A DNA stretch of 64,000 nt from assembly GCA_015680685.1 (NCBI GenBank), contig MNCI01003851.1:256304-320303 (forward strand), in the 5' to 3' direction. Every line of letters starts with the position of its first letter. Position 1 is the stretch's first letter. The notes beneath the pieces are model-generated. The model made no database searches. It was given only the letters and a program-made list of their open reading frames with translations, and was not told the DNA's origin. This DNA is from Gnetum montanum (taxonomy: Eukaryota; Streptophyta; Gnetopsida; Gnetales; Gnetaceae). The translations under genes and the position numbers were made by a program. Below are positions 23,480-35,905 of the stretch, one piece after another.

Positions 23480-25130
23480 GGTACTTAGCTAATAGTGTTG
23501 ATATGCTCATCAAGGAACTCAGGATTTATGGATGCATGGTCACATGATTAAGATATATGGTGAAGGTTAAACTCCATACTTATGGCTTTCCATTAGGCTA
23601 TACAACTAGTTTCCTTGATGTTGGCCATTATGGCTCTAAGCATGTTCTGTTTGCAAATGACATTGATTTGGCTTCTAAAGAGGTATTGTATCAACTTTTT
23701 CAATGAGAAGACAAGTGATAGACAATAGTTCTTCAATTTAGTATATCGGGTGTTGTGGGCAACTAATGCATGACTAAGGTAGTACTATAGCATCTTTGCT
23801 CCATCATCACATTTTTGACAAAGTAGAAAAGCAATGGACATGTTGGAGATAGTAAGGCAGATGTAAAATAGTTTAACCTCTTACAAAGTATAGAATATTG
23901 GTAGTTATGCCAAATATTGCTTAAGGTTTTCAAAGGCCTCTTGTCATTAAGCCATCCACTCATAGTGAATCCCTTTCTTAAGCAAGTGTTGCATGAACTA
24001 TAATTTATCTATAAGCCTAGTGATAAACCTATGAATAAACTATAATATTCCTTGTAGTCCTTGAAGCTCCTTAAGGTTGTTAGGTACTGCGAATTTTCAC
24101 ATGGCCTTAATCTTATTAAGATTGACATTTATCCCTGCTTTAGATACTATAAAGACAAGCATCTTGCTGATCTTATTATCGAAGACACATTTATTAGGAT
24201 TAAGCTTAAGCTTGTACTTGAGGCATCATTTAAGCAAAAGATCTAGATCATTAGCATGGTCATTGGTAAATTTGGACTTAACAACTATGTCATCTATGTA
24301 ATCATTAAGCAAACCTAACATGTAATTGCTAAAGATATAGGTCATGGCTCATTGATAAGTTGCTCTTGTGTTCTTAAGGCCAAAGGACATCATAGTATAG
24401 CAAAAGGTACCCCAAAGGGTCATGAAGGTTATGCTAAGTTAATGTTCTAGAATGATCCTAATTTGGTCATATCCCAAGAACCCTTTCATAAAAGGAAATA
24501 AGGCATGTATGGCTATAGTATTGATAAGTTGAACAATACTAGGTAAAGGAAAGCCATCCTTGATGGTTGCGTTATTTAAGTTTCAAAAATTAATGCAAAC
24601 ATGGATACTCTTATTTTTCTTAGGAACTACCACTATGTTGAAGACCCATTTTGCGTAGTCAATAGATCTAATGAAACATGCTTGCTAGAGTTTTGATATA
24701 TTATCATAAATTGCTAAGGCTAAATCAAGTCTAATCTTGCATACTTTTTGTTTAACTGGTGTAATGCTAGGGTTAAATACGATGTTGTGGTAGAATAAAT
24801 GTTGTTCTAGGCCTAGCATAGCCTCATATGACCAAGAAAAACCCTTAATGTTATCTTGTAAGACTTTTGATGATGTCTTGAGCCTATTGAGGTTTTAGTG
24901 AGGAACTTAGTTTAAGGGTTTTCTTTGCACCATTGTGTGTTGTGATAGGAACATCAACTAGAGAGTCTTTGATTATTTTTTACACCTCTAAGTTAATGGT
25001 TTTGACTAGGTTTTCAAGCCATTATAGAGGTTTCTCTATCGAGGTTGTGCGATCGACAAGACTCTCAAGCTTGAGATCTAGGCAATTAGGATAGATACCC
25101 CATTCAACATCACTGTGAGGCCTACTTAGG
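23480..25130 (-). pseudogene. B reverse transcriptase and gypsy RNase H remnant
   Basis: Minus-strand RT blocks: YAKWVFNIVVVPKKNKSIHV, then DGFPLPSIVQLINTIA, WGTFCYTMMSFGLKN, and the catalytic YIDDIVVKSKFTNDH at about 24265-24310. Downstream FIHRFITRLIDKL and the RNase H region (LSHALVAHNTRYTKLKNYCL, about 23690-23760) follow. At least ten stops interrupt the frame. Together with the aRNH and integrase this is the only pol in the window of the type expected to serve the gag-pro family of A, C, E and F. Confidence 0.8.
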
Positions 25131-25399
25131 CTCAAAGGTAGTTTGATCTAATTTTAGGTACTTATACTTTAATCTTTCATGTCAACTAAAAGCATATTAA
25201 GTGTAACCTAGGTAAAAGTAAATAAATAATGCTAAAATGCTATAAAATTATGTAAATGCATGCTACTCTAATGCAAATAAGGTCATGTAAGGCTATAAAT
25301 AGAGTAAAAACAAGAAAACAAAGTCTAATGAGTGTCAAATGAAGTTAAAACATGGGAAATATGAGAAGGAATATTACAAATGATCAACATGGGTTATCA
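25131..25399. other. Spacer between RT and minisatellite of B
   Basis: AT-rich; nothing coding is supported. It corresponds to the region at the gag-pro/pol junction, where Ogre-type elements carry an intron. Confidence 0.35.
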
Positions 25400-25505
25400 T
25401 TTTATACGTTGTAGGCCATAGCAGGCCATGTTGGTAGTTTAAGGCCATAATGGACCATGATGCCATTTTAAGGTCATAGTGGGGCATGGTCACATGGTGT
25501 TAAAT
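25400..25505. repeat. Three units of the 31-bp minisatellite (B)
   Basis: GTAGGCCATAGCAGGCCATG, TTTAAGGCCATAATGGACCA and TTTTAAGGTCATAGTGGGGC are units of the family at 13020-13610, here beside the RT end of pol. Confidence 0.65.
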
Positions 25506-25827
25506 GGTGATTAGGGAAGGTCAAACTCCACCATTAAATACTAATGAAAGGCTAAACAAGGTTATAATATGATATAATAAGGATAACCACAATGAAATAA
25601 ATGTATTATCAACGCTATATAAGGTCAAAAATGCAAAAAATGGTTACAAAAGATCATGATATGATAAAACAAGGATAAAATAAGGTAAAGTCAGATAACC
25701 ATCATGAATTTTGATTAAAACATGGTCAAAAGAGTTAGATTTTGCTAGTTTTAGCCTTATTAGGCCATGAATTAAGGTTAGAAAGGTCATGGGCTAGTTT
25801 ATACATTAATTATTACTATTTCTAGGT
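25506..25827. other. B remainder, no feature seen
   Basis: AT-rich stretch between the minisatellite and the candidate LTR start TGTTAGGACC at 25828. Nothing coding is recognised. Confidence 0.3.
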
Positions 25828-28800
25828 TGTTAGGACCTAAAAATGAATGTTTTGAGGATTCCACGCTAGATCTCACCTATTCCCATGTTGGCTAATGTGG
25901 AAGGGATGATTCCTAGCATGGATGAAGTATCCAACTAGTTTTTTTGGCTTGTTTAGGTTAATTTTTGACTCATGGTAGCTTTCATATCCATGTAGTTGAT
26001 TGGCAAAGGGAATGGGCTAGTTTTAGCATTAGTTTCATCCCATGGAATCACTCTTTGAAGCCTGAAAACATCTTCCACGCTAGATACATGCTACACAAGG
26101 TGGTCATAGCATGAAAACCAAGGAAGATGAATTTTAGGGCATTCAAAGGATCAAAATTAGGGTTCCAAGGCCTTCCCAAGGCAACATAAGGCCAAATATG
26201 TTAAAATTAAGCCCTTTAGAGGTTGATAAAGGTCAAAAAGAAAATTTTAAAGCTTAATGCCCCTATTTCCACACTAGTCAATGTGGATGGGAGGGCCTCA
26301 GCATGGAGAATAAAAATCAAAGCCAAAAGAGGATTAAACATGGTTAATTCAGCAGATGGAACTTAGATCTAGGAGATGTGTGTCTCCTAGCGTTTTTTTA
26401 AGGCCATTGGACATGGATTTGAGTGTGAAAAAAAGGTTGAAATTTCTTTTCCTCATTTTACATTCTAAGCATGATGGCCCCAATTGGAAAAATAGGAGTT
26501 TACTTGTTCTATGATTTTGGGATGGTTTGGTAGTAGATTGACCAAATTTCTAGGCTCCAAAATTTGCAAATTATGATTTTCCAAGTTTTTGATTGAGTCT
26601 AAATGCTATATGAGGGCATCTAAGGTTTTCTCATCCCACTACTATTTCCATGCTAGTGTAGTTTATCTAGTGTAAATGATGGTAGTGGATGAGTTTTAAA
26701 GGATAAAATGAAGTTGAATGAGTGCACACTTAAGGCTATGAGATCCTAGGATTCTCTAGTGTGCATTTTTAGTCTCCAACAGTGTCTATTTATTACAAAA
26801 ATTAGAAAGGTAGATTTCTAAAGATATTTCCATGCTTTCTAGCATGGAAGAGGCCTTCCCCAATGGGAATGAATCAAGAATCATAGATCTAGGATAATTT
26901 GGATCTTAATCAACTATGCATGTCAGCTCCCAGAGTTACTAGGGTCATGGCCTAGTGTTTAAGGTTAAATTTTAGCAATTTTAGATGTTGCTAAGTGGTT
27001 TTTGGGCCAGAGATGGGATTCCCAACATGGATCTAGTTAGAAAGATCAAAGGAAAAAACGTTTTGGCAATGTGGAATCCATTTTATAGGGTTTGAGAGCT
27101 TTGGAAGGTGCAAACATGGTCCTAGGATACACACAAGGCTATCTAGTGTCTTTGTCAAGTGTCTAAGGGCCATTTTTGAGTCATCCTCAAGTTATCTTGT
27201 CATTTCCATGATAGCCAACGTGGAAGAACTAAGGAACTCTATTTTTTGCTATTTTGTATCACTTTTAGCCATGCATGTAGGCCTCTAGGATTTCTAGTGT
27301 CGATTTCAAAATTTGATCATTTCAAGGATTGTTAGGTAGTTCTTGGGCTTCACCCCAAACAATCCACATTGTGGCTAGAATATTTAGTGTGTATGGGATC
27401 CTTGTCACCATGGAAAATCCAAGGGAGGCAAGTTTGGAATATTTTATTCAACTTTTGGAAGTTTTGTGGCTTCTAGGAGGGTTGGGTTTTTGCTAGAAAT
27501 CAATTTCTAAGCACACTTCAATAATTTTAGCTTCATATCCATTCATCCATGCTCAGGCCAAGATGCTTAGCATGGATGAGGTCCTCACCAACATGGAAGA
27601 ACCTTATAGGGTTGATTTTTATTGGTTTTTGACATTTTTGTGGCTTCCAAATGGACTATCAAGGTTCTAGTGCAAGTATAATGTAATTTTATGTTTCTTT
27701 CATGCATCTAGGATTACAAGTGATCTTCCTAGTTGCATACAAACTATTTCTATGCTAGGAAGCATGTAAGAGGTCTCTAGAATTATGGATAAAATAGGAA
27801 TATTAGATGTATGCTCCTTTGATAGTTAATCAACCATGCATGTCAACCTTCAGATTTTTCAATGTTGACGATTAATACTTGGTGTAAAAAAATAAGAAGT
27901 TTAGAGGTTCCTAGGTACCTCATGCAATTAACCACCACCCCCTTTCATCCATGTTGGGCTTGGTGGTCCCAGTGTGGATGGGAGTGTGATGGTAGCTTTG
28001 TACCATTTTTAATCAATTTTAAAGAATCCAAAAGTCCTAAAGTGTCCCAGCATGGTCTACGAGTTACTAGGGTAGGCCATTTAGCTACTTTTGGTCATAA
28101 ATTATGTTTTCTTGTATACCGCTTTGGTTTCCACAATGGCTTCACATTGGGTAGCATGAAGGAAAGGTTCACTATCATGGAACAAGTTATAGGTGAAAAA
28201 TTAACTTGTTTTAAGGTTAAACTAGGCTATTGAAGGTTGTTAGAGAGTGTTAGATTTGAAAAATGGCTACTAGGCCATCAATTTAGGTAATTTTGGTCAT
28301 TCCCCCATATATCAATGCTACCTAACATGGATGAGGCTTCTTGCAATGTGGATCCACAAAATCCTAAGGTTTTGAATAGTTTCAACTAAATTCGATGAGG
28401 TTTTAGGGCTACCAAGAGTGACTTGATGGTTTCTAAGCCATGTGGACCCATTTTGGGGTTCAATTATAGTCTAGACAGGAATTGGGGGTAAGCATGGATG
28501 TTACCCCCTTTTTTCCAAACCAAGGATTGTTTTCCCAGCATGGAAACCCAAAATTTCTAGCCTTGGCAAGATTTAACCTCCTTTTAGAGCCTGGGGTTGA
28601 ATGAGGTAAGCTATAGCTACCAAAAATGGTAAGAAAGTTAGGTTTTATGGGTTCTAAGAGGTCATAGGCATGTATCCACACTCAGCATGGTATCGTTAGT
28701 GTGGATTCATGGGGGTTAAGGATTGGACATGATTCTAGGTATGCAAGGGGTTAAGACCCTAGTGTTGAAAAAGTTTCCAGGCTAAAAATAGCTTATATGG

Positions 28801-30082
28801 GATGTGTTTGATGGGGCCTACTATTCAAAATTCAAAATTTTGAAAATTGAACTTATATTTCACCAATCCTAGCATGGAAAAGACTCTCCCCCCACCTTGC
28901 ACTTTAGTGTAGTTTGAGTTCTAGTGAATTGAATTAGCAATAGGGATTTACAAGTGGATGTTTAGGTTTAGATTTTTACGGTTGATTTTTATAAGTTTCA
29001 ATCAGGATTTTCATTCTTGGTAACTAATGCATTGGTAGAGAGCTCTAGAAAATATTTTTTGCAGCAAAAACCATCCAAATTCAATGTGCAAGCACCACAT
29101 CTCTCCTTTAGACAATGTAGAACCTTCATCCTTTCCATATTTCAAAGTTTTTCAACGTTGGTGTGACCATGGTGAAATAACATGAAGGTAAGAGCCAGAA
29201 CACAAGGATTTAGAAGGTAGGTGAGTTTTCCAGAATCCTATCTAAGCTTCTTAGGCCAATCTCCATTCAAGTATCCTTTGTGGATATCCCAAGATATGAA
29301 AATTCTAGCATTTTTTTCTTTCAGTTTCTAGTCATTTTTCTTATTTTCCTAGCTAGTGTATGATCATTGTTGTCAAATCTATGCTAAGGGAGGGGATAAA
29401 ATGAAATTATGATGAAATATTGCCTCATTTCTTTGCTATTTATATGTATATCTAAGGTTATTTTACAATTTTTTCTTTGGTAGATTTCATTTTCAAAATT
29501 AGGTTTACTATTTTGGTTCTCTTTAGATAAATTTTGGGGATGGAGCTATTTTTCTAGATCTATGCTACAATGTTTGTCAAAATTTAATTTTAAAAAAATC
29601 CTAACACCTTATTTTATGTATGTATACATCTATATAAGTTGGTTTTATTATTTTTGTCTATAATCCATGGCTAGATTAAGTTGGATTTTGCAAGTTTTTT
29701 GATTTTTGGTGGATTTTTTATATAAAAAGCAAGTAAATTTATGAATTTTTTGTTAAGAAAATAACTAATTATTTTTAAAATATAAGGTTAATAGTTTATA
29801 TTACTACATTTTATCTTTCCATTGGTTGTGTTCTTACTCGATTTGGGTTCAAAATGATGAAGTTATGGCTATTTTAGTGAGGTTGTGGGGTTCAGTTTTT
29901 GTGCCGATTTTCAGAATTTCATGTAAATTCAAAAATTCTTTCTAAGTAAACAGTAGGGGTTTTGGCTATTTATTAGTTGTGGCTATATAGGCTATGGATT
30001 AATCTTTCCAATAGAGGTGGAATTAATCCATTTGTACTTAGAATGGATTTTTTAGTAAACTTATGCAAGAGTGGTGTTTTCA
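25828..30082 (-). repeat. Candidate 3' LTR of element C
   Basis: The plus-strand left end TGTTAGGACCTAAAAATGAA resembles the LTR of B (TGTTACAACCAGAAAAATC). The candidate right end GGTGTTTTCA at 30073-30082 is the complement of the LTR start of E, TGAAAACACC. The interior lacks genes and is dominated by a roughly 190-bp array of CCATGCTAG/AGCATGGA words. Against it: no polypurine tract is evident beyond 30082, the partner LTR lies outside the window, and the length would exceed the other LTRs here. Boundaries are tentative. Confidence 0.4.
25870..28900. repeat. About 190-bp array with CCATGCTAG / AGCATGGA words
   Basis: Words close to TCCATGCTAG and to AGCATGGATGAGG or GTGTGGATGGG recur near 25890, 26080, 26285, 26650, 26840, 27010, 27215, 27360, 27550, 27750, 27950, 28320, 28490, 28680 and 28870. 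Spacing is near 190 bp or twice that. The DNA between the words is strongly diverged. No ORF in this stretch looks real. Confidence 0.55.
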
Positions 30083-30865
30083 TGTGATGGCTAGGTTATT
30101 GTTTGGTTTTCTGTATCTACTATAAAAATGGCTATACATTCATGGATATGTTAGATATGGATAAAATTATCATAATTTCAAGATTATTTTCTAGTAGAAT
30201 CATTGAAATCATAGGTAACATGAATTATTAAGAAATGTTTTACTATAATCACATGATTTAGGGGTTTTTCATTAATGGTAAGCAGATTGCTTAGTTTTCT
30301 TCTTTTTTGTCAAATGCTTTGAGAATTGTTAGTGTTTCTAGTCATGGTTGTGTAGCTCATGATTTCTAGATTCCAATAGTGGTGGATTCATTGAATTGAT
30401 AGCTATGGTTAATTTTTAACGAATTTTTCTATATGGTTGCATGTGTAGAGGTTTTTCTTGGTTTTAACAATGTACCCCTTGGGAATGGGAAATGTGGACA
30501 TAGTTAGAAATTTTTTTTAACAATGGCCCATGCTCCTAGGAATTCCTAAGGATAGAAATTATTCTCTAAGATAAATTTTTTAATTAATTAAAATATTTTA
30601 CTCTTTTTAGGAAGATTTTTGTTTTTACGACTATTTTCTAGGTTTCAAGGATATTTTTTGTCAATATAGTTTTGGACTAAGGCATGATTTTTTTGCTATT
30701 ATGCATAATTTCAGTAAGGGTTGCAATGATGTTATTTTTGAATCTTTGAATAATTTTGAATGAACACCTTGGAATTTTTATAGGGGCTAATTTCACCCCT
30801 AACTATGATGTTTTACAAACTTGCCCATAAATTTTGGTTAGTTGTTATATTTTTTCTTTTTCATG
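30083..30865. other. AT-rich stretch without a supported feature
   Basis: Contains several copies of TGGCTAT words and paired blocks around CCAATAGAGGTGGAATTAATC (29998-30030) and CCAATAGTGGTGGATTCATTG (30370-30400). It precedes the first exon-like piece of the plus-strand pseudogene and might hold its upstream region. Confidence 0.3.
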
Positions 30866-33800
30866 CAAGGCCTTTTTGAAGCCCATACTCATCGTAGTTG
30901 AGTTGATGGGCATTTTATGCTATATTGGCCACCCTAAGTCAAACCTCCATTTTCCAAACATGACCTTAGAGAAGAGCTCTCTATGTTTTTAGCTAAGGGT
31001 AAGGGAATTCCTTGCCTACATCTTGCAAAATTTCACTGTGATGTTATGGTCACACTCATCTATAGATATGGCCAAGGTCATAATGGATACACTAATGCCT
31101 CGATTATTCAATTTAATTACCAGGTTCATCACTAATGATCCACCACCTCAAGCAATAGCGAAAGTAGTAGACATGATTAGCACATGCTACCTCATGAAGA
31201 TTTGGGCTATGCTTGAGTATAGTCAATATAATGCTGACAATACTTTGATGGTGGCACATAGAGTCCACACAATGTTTTATAGCCTACCTAGCATAGTTTA
31301 CCATCTATAGGGGTATGCATGGTTGTTATAATTTTTTTTTGACTTTGCTCATTATCTTTCCTAGCTTATTAATTTTATGAACTTTTTGTAGATATAGGAT
31401 CAATGATCAAGGCTTGATCACTAATGATCAAACCTTAGTGGTGGCTCAAACCACCATAGATGTATTTACCAAGGCTCGCCAAATCAAAACTATTGTGTAT
31501 GAATAGTTAAGAGAGGACCTTGGTAGATACAATAAAGATTTCAAGCTTGTCTATAAGAACTATGTGGCCAACAAGACAATATACAACTAGTGGGTGGGCT
31601 CTAAGAGCATCCAAGATCACACCTTTGTAGCTCAAACCTCTACTCAAGCCACACTAAACAAGAAGAAGAAATATAAAAATAAGAGTTGTAACATCTAATG
31701 TTTAATGGTCACTAAATTTTTAAGTATTCTATCATTTTAACTAGTTATGAAACATGCCTATGTTAATGATAAATGTTTGGCTATTGCCTTGCAGAACCTT
31801 CCATCTTTGCTGATGTTACCTTATCAATTTCAAGATATCATGAGGATACCCGCATCCTAAATTTTTATGAGGTAATACTGGTACAAGAGTGGTTGAATGG
31901 ATAGGCATCTAGATATATCCAAGAAAACATTAAACATGCAAATTTTCTTGGTGTGTTTATTGCATCCATCCCTTCCATTGTCATTATTGAGATGTTGAAC
32001 ATCATCAAATCCTTTGACAAAGACACCAATAATTTCAAAACCATGATTCAAGGTGTGCTAATTACTATATCAATTAACGAGGGAACCTTTTGTAACTTTT
32101 TTGTTATCCCTGCTGATAAGGCAAATGTTGCCACCATACTAGTGAAGGAAGCAGGCCATCATGAGGAAGTTTTGAAGTGGTTCAATTCTAGCAAGTATCA
32201 CTCTAGGCATTTTGTGGAAAACTTCGTGAACCTTGAGGCAAAGGCATAATATCATTTATTCAGGTCTCATGAATTTCATAAAGTATTATCACAAAAGAAG
32301 GTAATCAACATTGCATAGGGGTTAACCTTTAAGAGGGTCATAACAAAGGGTACCAGATTCAATTGGGTGGCTACTTTGGCTATTAGGCTTTAGAAGGATA
32401 TTCTTAAGCTTATAAGTGATACCTATACCATAATCCACATCCATTTTGTATTCTTTGTTGGTTATTTGAAGAGGTTTGAAGACTTTTGATGGTGTGGAGT
32501 AATGCGTGATGGGTGGTCCAAGACCTAGATCAACTTTCTAGGGCTTGGATAAAGCACATTTATCCAACCATGCAAGCCCAGAATCCACAAAACGAGATGG
32601 ATGATTCACTATCTATTACCACCAAGGATATTAGTGGTAGGTAGTGTAAATCCCTTTATAATAGAGGGAAGAAGCCTCTCATGATTTCAGTGAGCATTTT
32701 GAAGGCTTGATGATTATGTAGAGAGGTTGAAGGGGTAGCCAAGGCCATGATCAAGAAGATTATAGAGGAAGCAGTGCTAGCATTATAGTAGCCAACCTAG
32801 AAGAAGTTTAAGTTTAAGTTTAATACATCACATTAGGAAATCATAGTTATGTTTTATCTATTTTTTGGCTATTTTATTTTTTAAGATTTATGGCTATGTT
32901 ATAGTTTCAACTGCTAAATGGTTTTTATATGCTATGGTTGTAGACAAGCGTTGTGACATGGTACCCCAAGCTACCATGGAGAAAGAAGCTTATAGGCATG
33001 TAGTCATTATAGTGAAGGAAGAACATAGGCATGTAGAGGAGGCATTCTTATAGTACCATGAGGATAAAGGGTTAGCCAACATAGATATAGATAATCTAGA
33101 TGCCTTGTTCAATGAGGTAGTACTAGGTACATCCCCCATAATCATCTAAGAAGAAGGAGAAGAGGAGCCAAGTGTGCACATGTCATGATGCTTCTTGTTA
33201 TATCCTATACTTTTAAGTTTTTTTTGTCCTAACCATTCAATGATTGTTATACTTATAGTAGTTCTTGAGACACTAGTGTAGGTCCCTATCCCTAAGTTTC
33301 ATGAGAAACCATGGGTATAGATCTTGGACAAGATGGAGTTCATGCATGGGATAGCCAAAGACATCATTGACCAATTACAAGAATTTGCACCTAAAATAGG
33401 TAAGAACTTTGTTTTCTATGCTTTAGCCATTTAGCTATGTTATAGGTTATGTTTATGTTATGGTTATCTTATATTGTAACCTATGTTTATGGTTGTATTT
33501 TACATTTATGTAGTACCATTTGTGGAGTGGGACCCTAGCCAAGACATAGAGTTTGACTCCTTTCCAAACCTTCCATCTAATGTATAGAGTGTACCCTTGA
33601 GGTGATACGAAACTGCTATTGATTTAGTAGTCTCATGAATAAAAACTTCATGAGTGATGAAGATGTCCAATGAATCCATATGGGAGTAGGTTGTGACCTT
33701 GAGGGAGAAGACTCAATGGTAGGAAGAGATGATTAGAGGTCTCTAGGATTGCAAGGTCTTTGTGGAAGCCCAAGTAGCTAACTTAGAGAACTTGTGGACT

Positions 33801-34370
33801 AGAGAGATCATGTGGGCCCACTACTAGCATACCTAAATTTTCTCAAAGAGGAGTTAGTTAAATAGCACAAGAGAGAGTTGTTCATTTATGGGATCTAGGC
33901 AAAGAGTGCCTACCAACTCTTTTAGAGCACTTTTAAGGTGGAAAAAGCCCCTACTCCTTAGATCACTAGTGTTGAAGGTGAGACTTCTACAACTACTATC
34001 ACTTAGGAATCATCTACTTGGACTATAGTAGATAGGACTGACATCCTCACTTGTGTTGATCTTAAGGATATTAACTTGGCCAATATGATAGAGGACTAGA
34101 TTATACAATGTTTGGAGAATGGCCTTCAGCATATACCCTTGGAAGTTATGGGGCTAGATTTCCCACAAGCTTGATATATTTTATGTTTTACTTTTATTTT
34201 AAGTTATGGTTTTGTTTAAGTTATAATTTTGGATTTTTTGTTACTGATTAGCTATGTGTTTTTTTGTTTCAAGCATTAGGAGACATCAATGGCCCTAGTG
34301 GTAAGGGTGGAAATTATCCAGCACTTCCTCCTCTAGATAACCCTTAGCATCCCCCATCTACCTATTTCAA
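30866..34370 (+). pseudogene. Multi-exon plus-strand pseudogene, unknown function, antisense to element C
   Basis: Protein-like blocks are separated by AT-rich intron-like gaps with GT...AG ends. Block 1 (30866-31310, one frameshift) holds HDLREELSMFLAKGKGIPCL and KVVDMISTCYLMKIWAMLEY. Block 2 starts at 31392 after TTTTTGTAG: QTLVVAQTTIDVFTKARQIK. Block 3 starts at 31795 after TTGCCTTGCAG: FLGVFIASIPSIVIIEMLNI, then NFFVIPADKANVATILVKEA. Later blocks: an acidic segment ending about 33188; one ending at 33399; an intron 33400-33513; 33514-34173; and 34274-34370 (LGDINGPSGKGGNYPALPPL). In-frame stops are nearly all TAG; in 33849-34172 all six are. No family was recognised. It occupies the place of pol in minus-strand element C, like the antisense gene of the maize Tat element Grande1. 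Confidence 0.6.
33400..33513 (+). other. Probable retained intron of the pseudogene
   Basis: GTAAGAACTTTG begins and CATTTATGTAG ends a 114-bp T-rich stretch between coding-like QLQEFAPKI and VPFVEWDPSQDIEFDSFPNL. It is the cleanest of the intron-like gaps. Confidence 0.55.
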
Positions 34371-34619
34371 CTTGTTACTTATGTGTTTTTTTTTATGTTG
34401 ATGGCTATTATTAGCCAAGACTATGAATATTATTATTTTTTGAAATTTTTCCACACAGTGTGGCCATGGCTATGTATGTTATAAATACATTAAATTTAAA
34501 TTTTTGGTTTTAGTTTTGGCTATATATATTGTTCTAGTGTTATAAACATTAAAAATGGCTATGTTAAAGATTTTGATTATAAAGTTAATTAGATAAACAT
34601 GGTAGTTAAAGGCTAAACA
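34371..34619. other. AT-rich spacer
   Basis: Between the pseudogene and the minisatellite of C. Nothing supported. Confidence 0.3.
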
Positions 34620-34765
34620 TAAATAAGGTAAAATAGAGGTGTGCCAATTTTAGGCCATGGTAGGCACAAGTTGTTCAAGTGTTTTGCCAATTTAAGGCCA
34701 TGGCAAGCCATGTTATGTGATTATTTGCACTATTAGTTTTAGGCCATGGAAGGTCATGGTTGAAG
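34620..34765. repeat. Three units of the 31-bp-type minisatellite (C)
   Basis: CCAATTTTAGGCCATGGTAGG, CCAATTTAAGGCCATGGCAAG and TAGTTTTAGGCCATGGAAGG, at about 50-bp spacing, adjoin the protease side of element C as in A. Confidence 0.65.
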
Positions 34766-34989
34766 ATAAACTTATATGTTTTTGGTGATTTTCTCTATCT
34801 TAAAGTTTCTATATTTTTTTAATTTTATATCAATATAAATAAGTAAATAAATACATGAATCCATAATAAATAGAAATGAAACTAAAATAAATTTCTAGGC
34901 CATATGCATAAGTAGAATAAAATATAAAAAAGGCACAACTAGTTAATAAAGAGAAAACTTAGGCTAAATGGTTATGATACACATGATTA

Positions 34990-35905
34990 TAAAGGTTATA
35001 AGGGCATAACATGGAAGGTGTAGGGGTGCATGTTACTTGTGTAGACTCTTCCTATTCTTTGAAATCTTACAAAACATATAAGGCCTATTCTGCATATGTT
35101 TCTACTCACCATCCCCTTCATTGATGATGTTGAAGGGGAATTCATCCCAAAACACATCCCATTATCCATTGTTATCATTCTTGGCTTTCTCCTTTCTCTC
35201 AGGTTGATGGACTTCATGGCTAGGAGTTTCTTCTTGAAGCTCCACTTTAGACCCCTACCCTATGTCCACATTGTTAAAAGTTTAGGAAACCACATTATCA
35301 TTGTTAAATGATGATTTCAACTTCCTCATAAGGAAGGTGAATCTCTTGGTGGGTAGGTGAAGACATGGATCCTAATTAAGCAAAAAAGGGTCTTCCTAGG
35401 ATAAGGTTGAACCCTAGCATCTCCTCCACCACTAAGAAATTGATGGTTGTGGGGAATTTCTCCCTCACTACAAATTCAAATGAGATAGATCCCTTGACAA
35501 CAACCCTTGACCTATTGAAGGACTTAAGAGCTATGACTATTATAGGTTGTATCTACTCTATCAAGCAGAAGAATTCAATGATGGTGTTTGGAATGACATT
35601 TTTTGCAACTCCATCATCAACATGTACTTGATGTACCTTAAACTACCCCAACTGAATTATGATGAAAAGAGAAGCCCTAGTTACCTTGTCATTTCGGGGG
35701 CTAGCTTTGATTTTGCTATTACGAAGCACCGGTGATGTTGAATTATTTTCCCTTAGTATGAAAGGAAGCATTATCACATGGATGTATTCCTCATTAGCAT
35801 GGATGTCCTCACTAACAAGGATTAAATTCAACATCTTGACTATCACCTCACAATATGTGGGGGAAGTCATGATTAGGTCATATAAGCTTAGAGTTGTGTT
35901 CTTTT
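34990..35905 (-). pseudogene. C aspartic protease remnant
   Basis: Minus-strand blocks in several frames: VHVDDGVAKNVIPNTIIEFF, then KSFNRSRVVVKGSISFEFVV and GFNLILGRPFLA (about 35380-35625). They match the protease of F block by block. Upstream 35643-35870 (EYIHVIMLPFILRENNSTSP) matches the pre-protease segment EEAIHAVMFPSNAERPKPTS of F. The D-D-G active-site form is kept. Downstream 34996-35217 is a shadow or tail reading without recognised motifs. Frameshifts make it inactive. Confidence 0.75.

Larger units (their letters stand above)
19774..25827 (-). mobile_element. Element B: Tat element, 3' half
   Basis: The 3' LTR, polypurine tract, non-coding block, integrase, archaeal-type RNase H, gypsy RNase H and RT run in order on the minus strand and end at a short 31-bp-family array. 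No gag, protease or 5' LTR follows. Instead a candidate LTR of element C begins at 25828, so the missing half probably lies beyond C and its nested insertions, right of the window. All coding parts carry stops. The order RT-RNH-aRNH-IN is the usual arrangement of aRNH-bearing Tat elements. Confidence 0.75.

Noticed and set aside
25280-25292. Plus-strand TATAAATAGAG as a promoter
   Set aside because: It lies antisense between RT and minisatellite of B with no plus-strand gene following; probably chance.
30073-30082. Firm right end of the C LTR
   Set aside because: GGTGTTTTCA fits the family terminus, but no polypurine tract follows on its right, so it is kept only as a tentative boundary.
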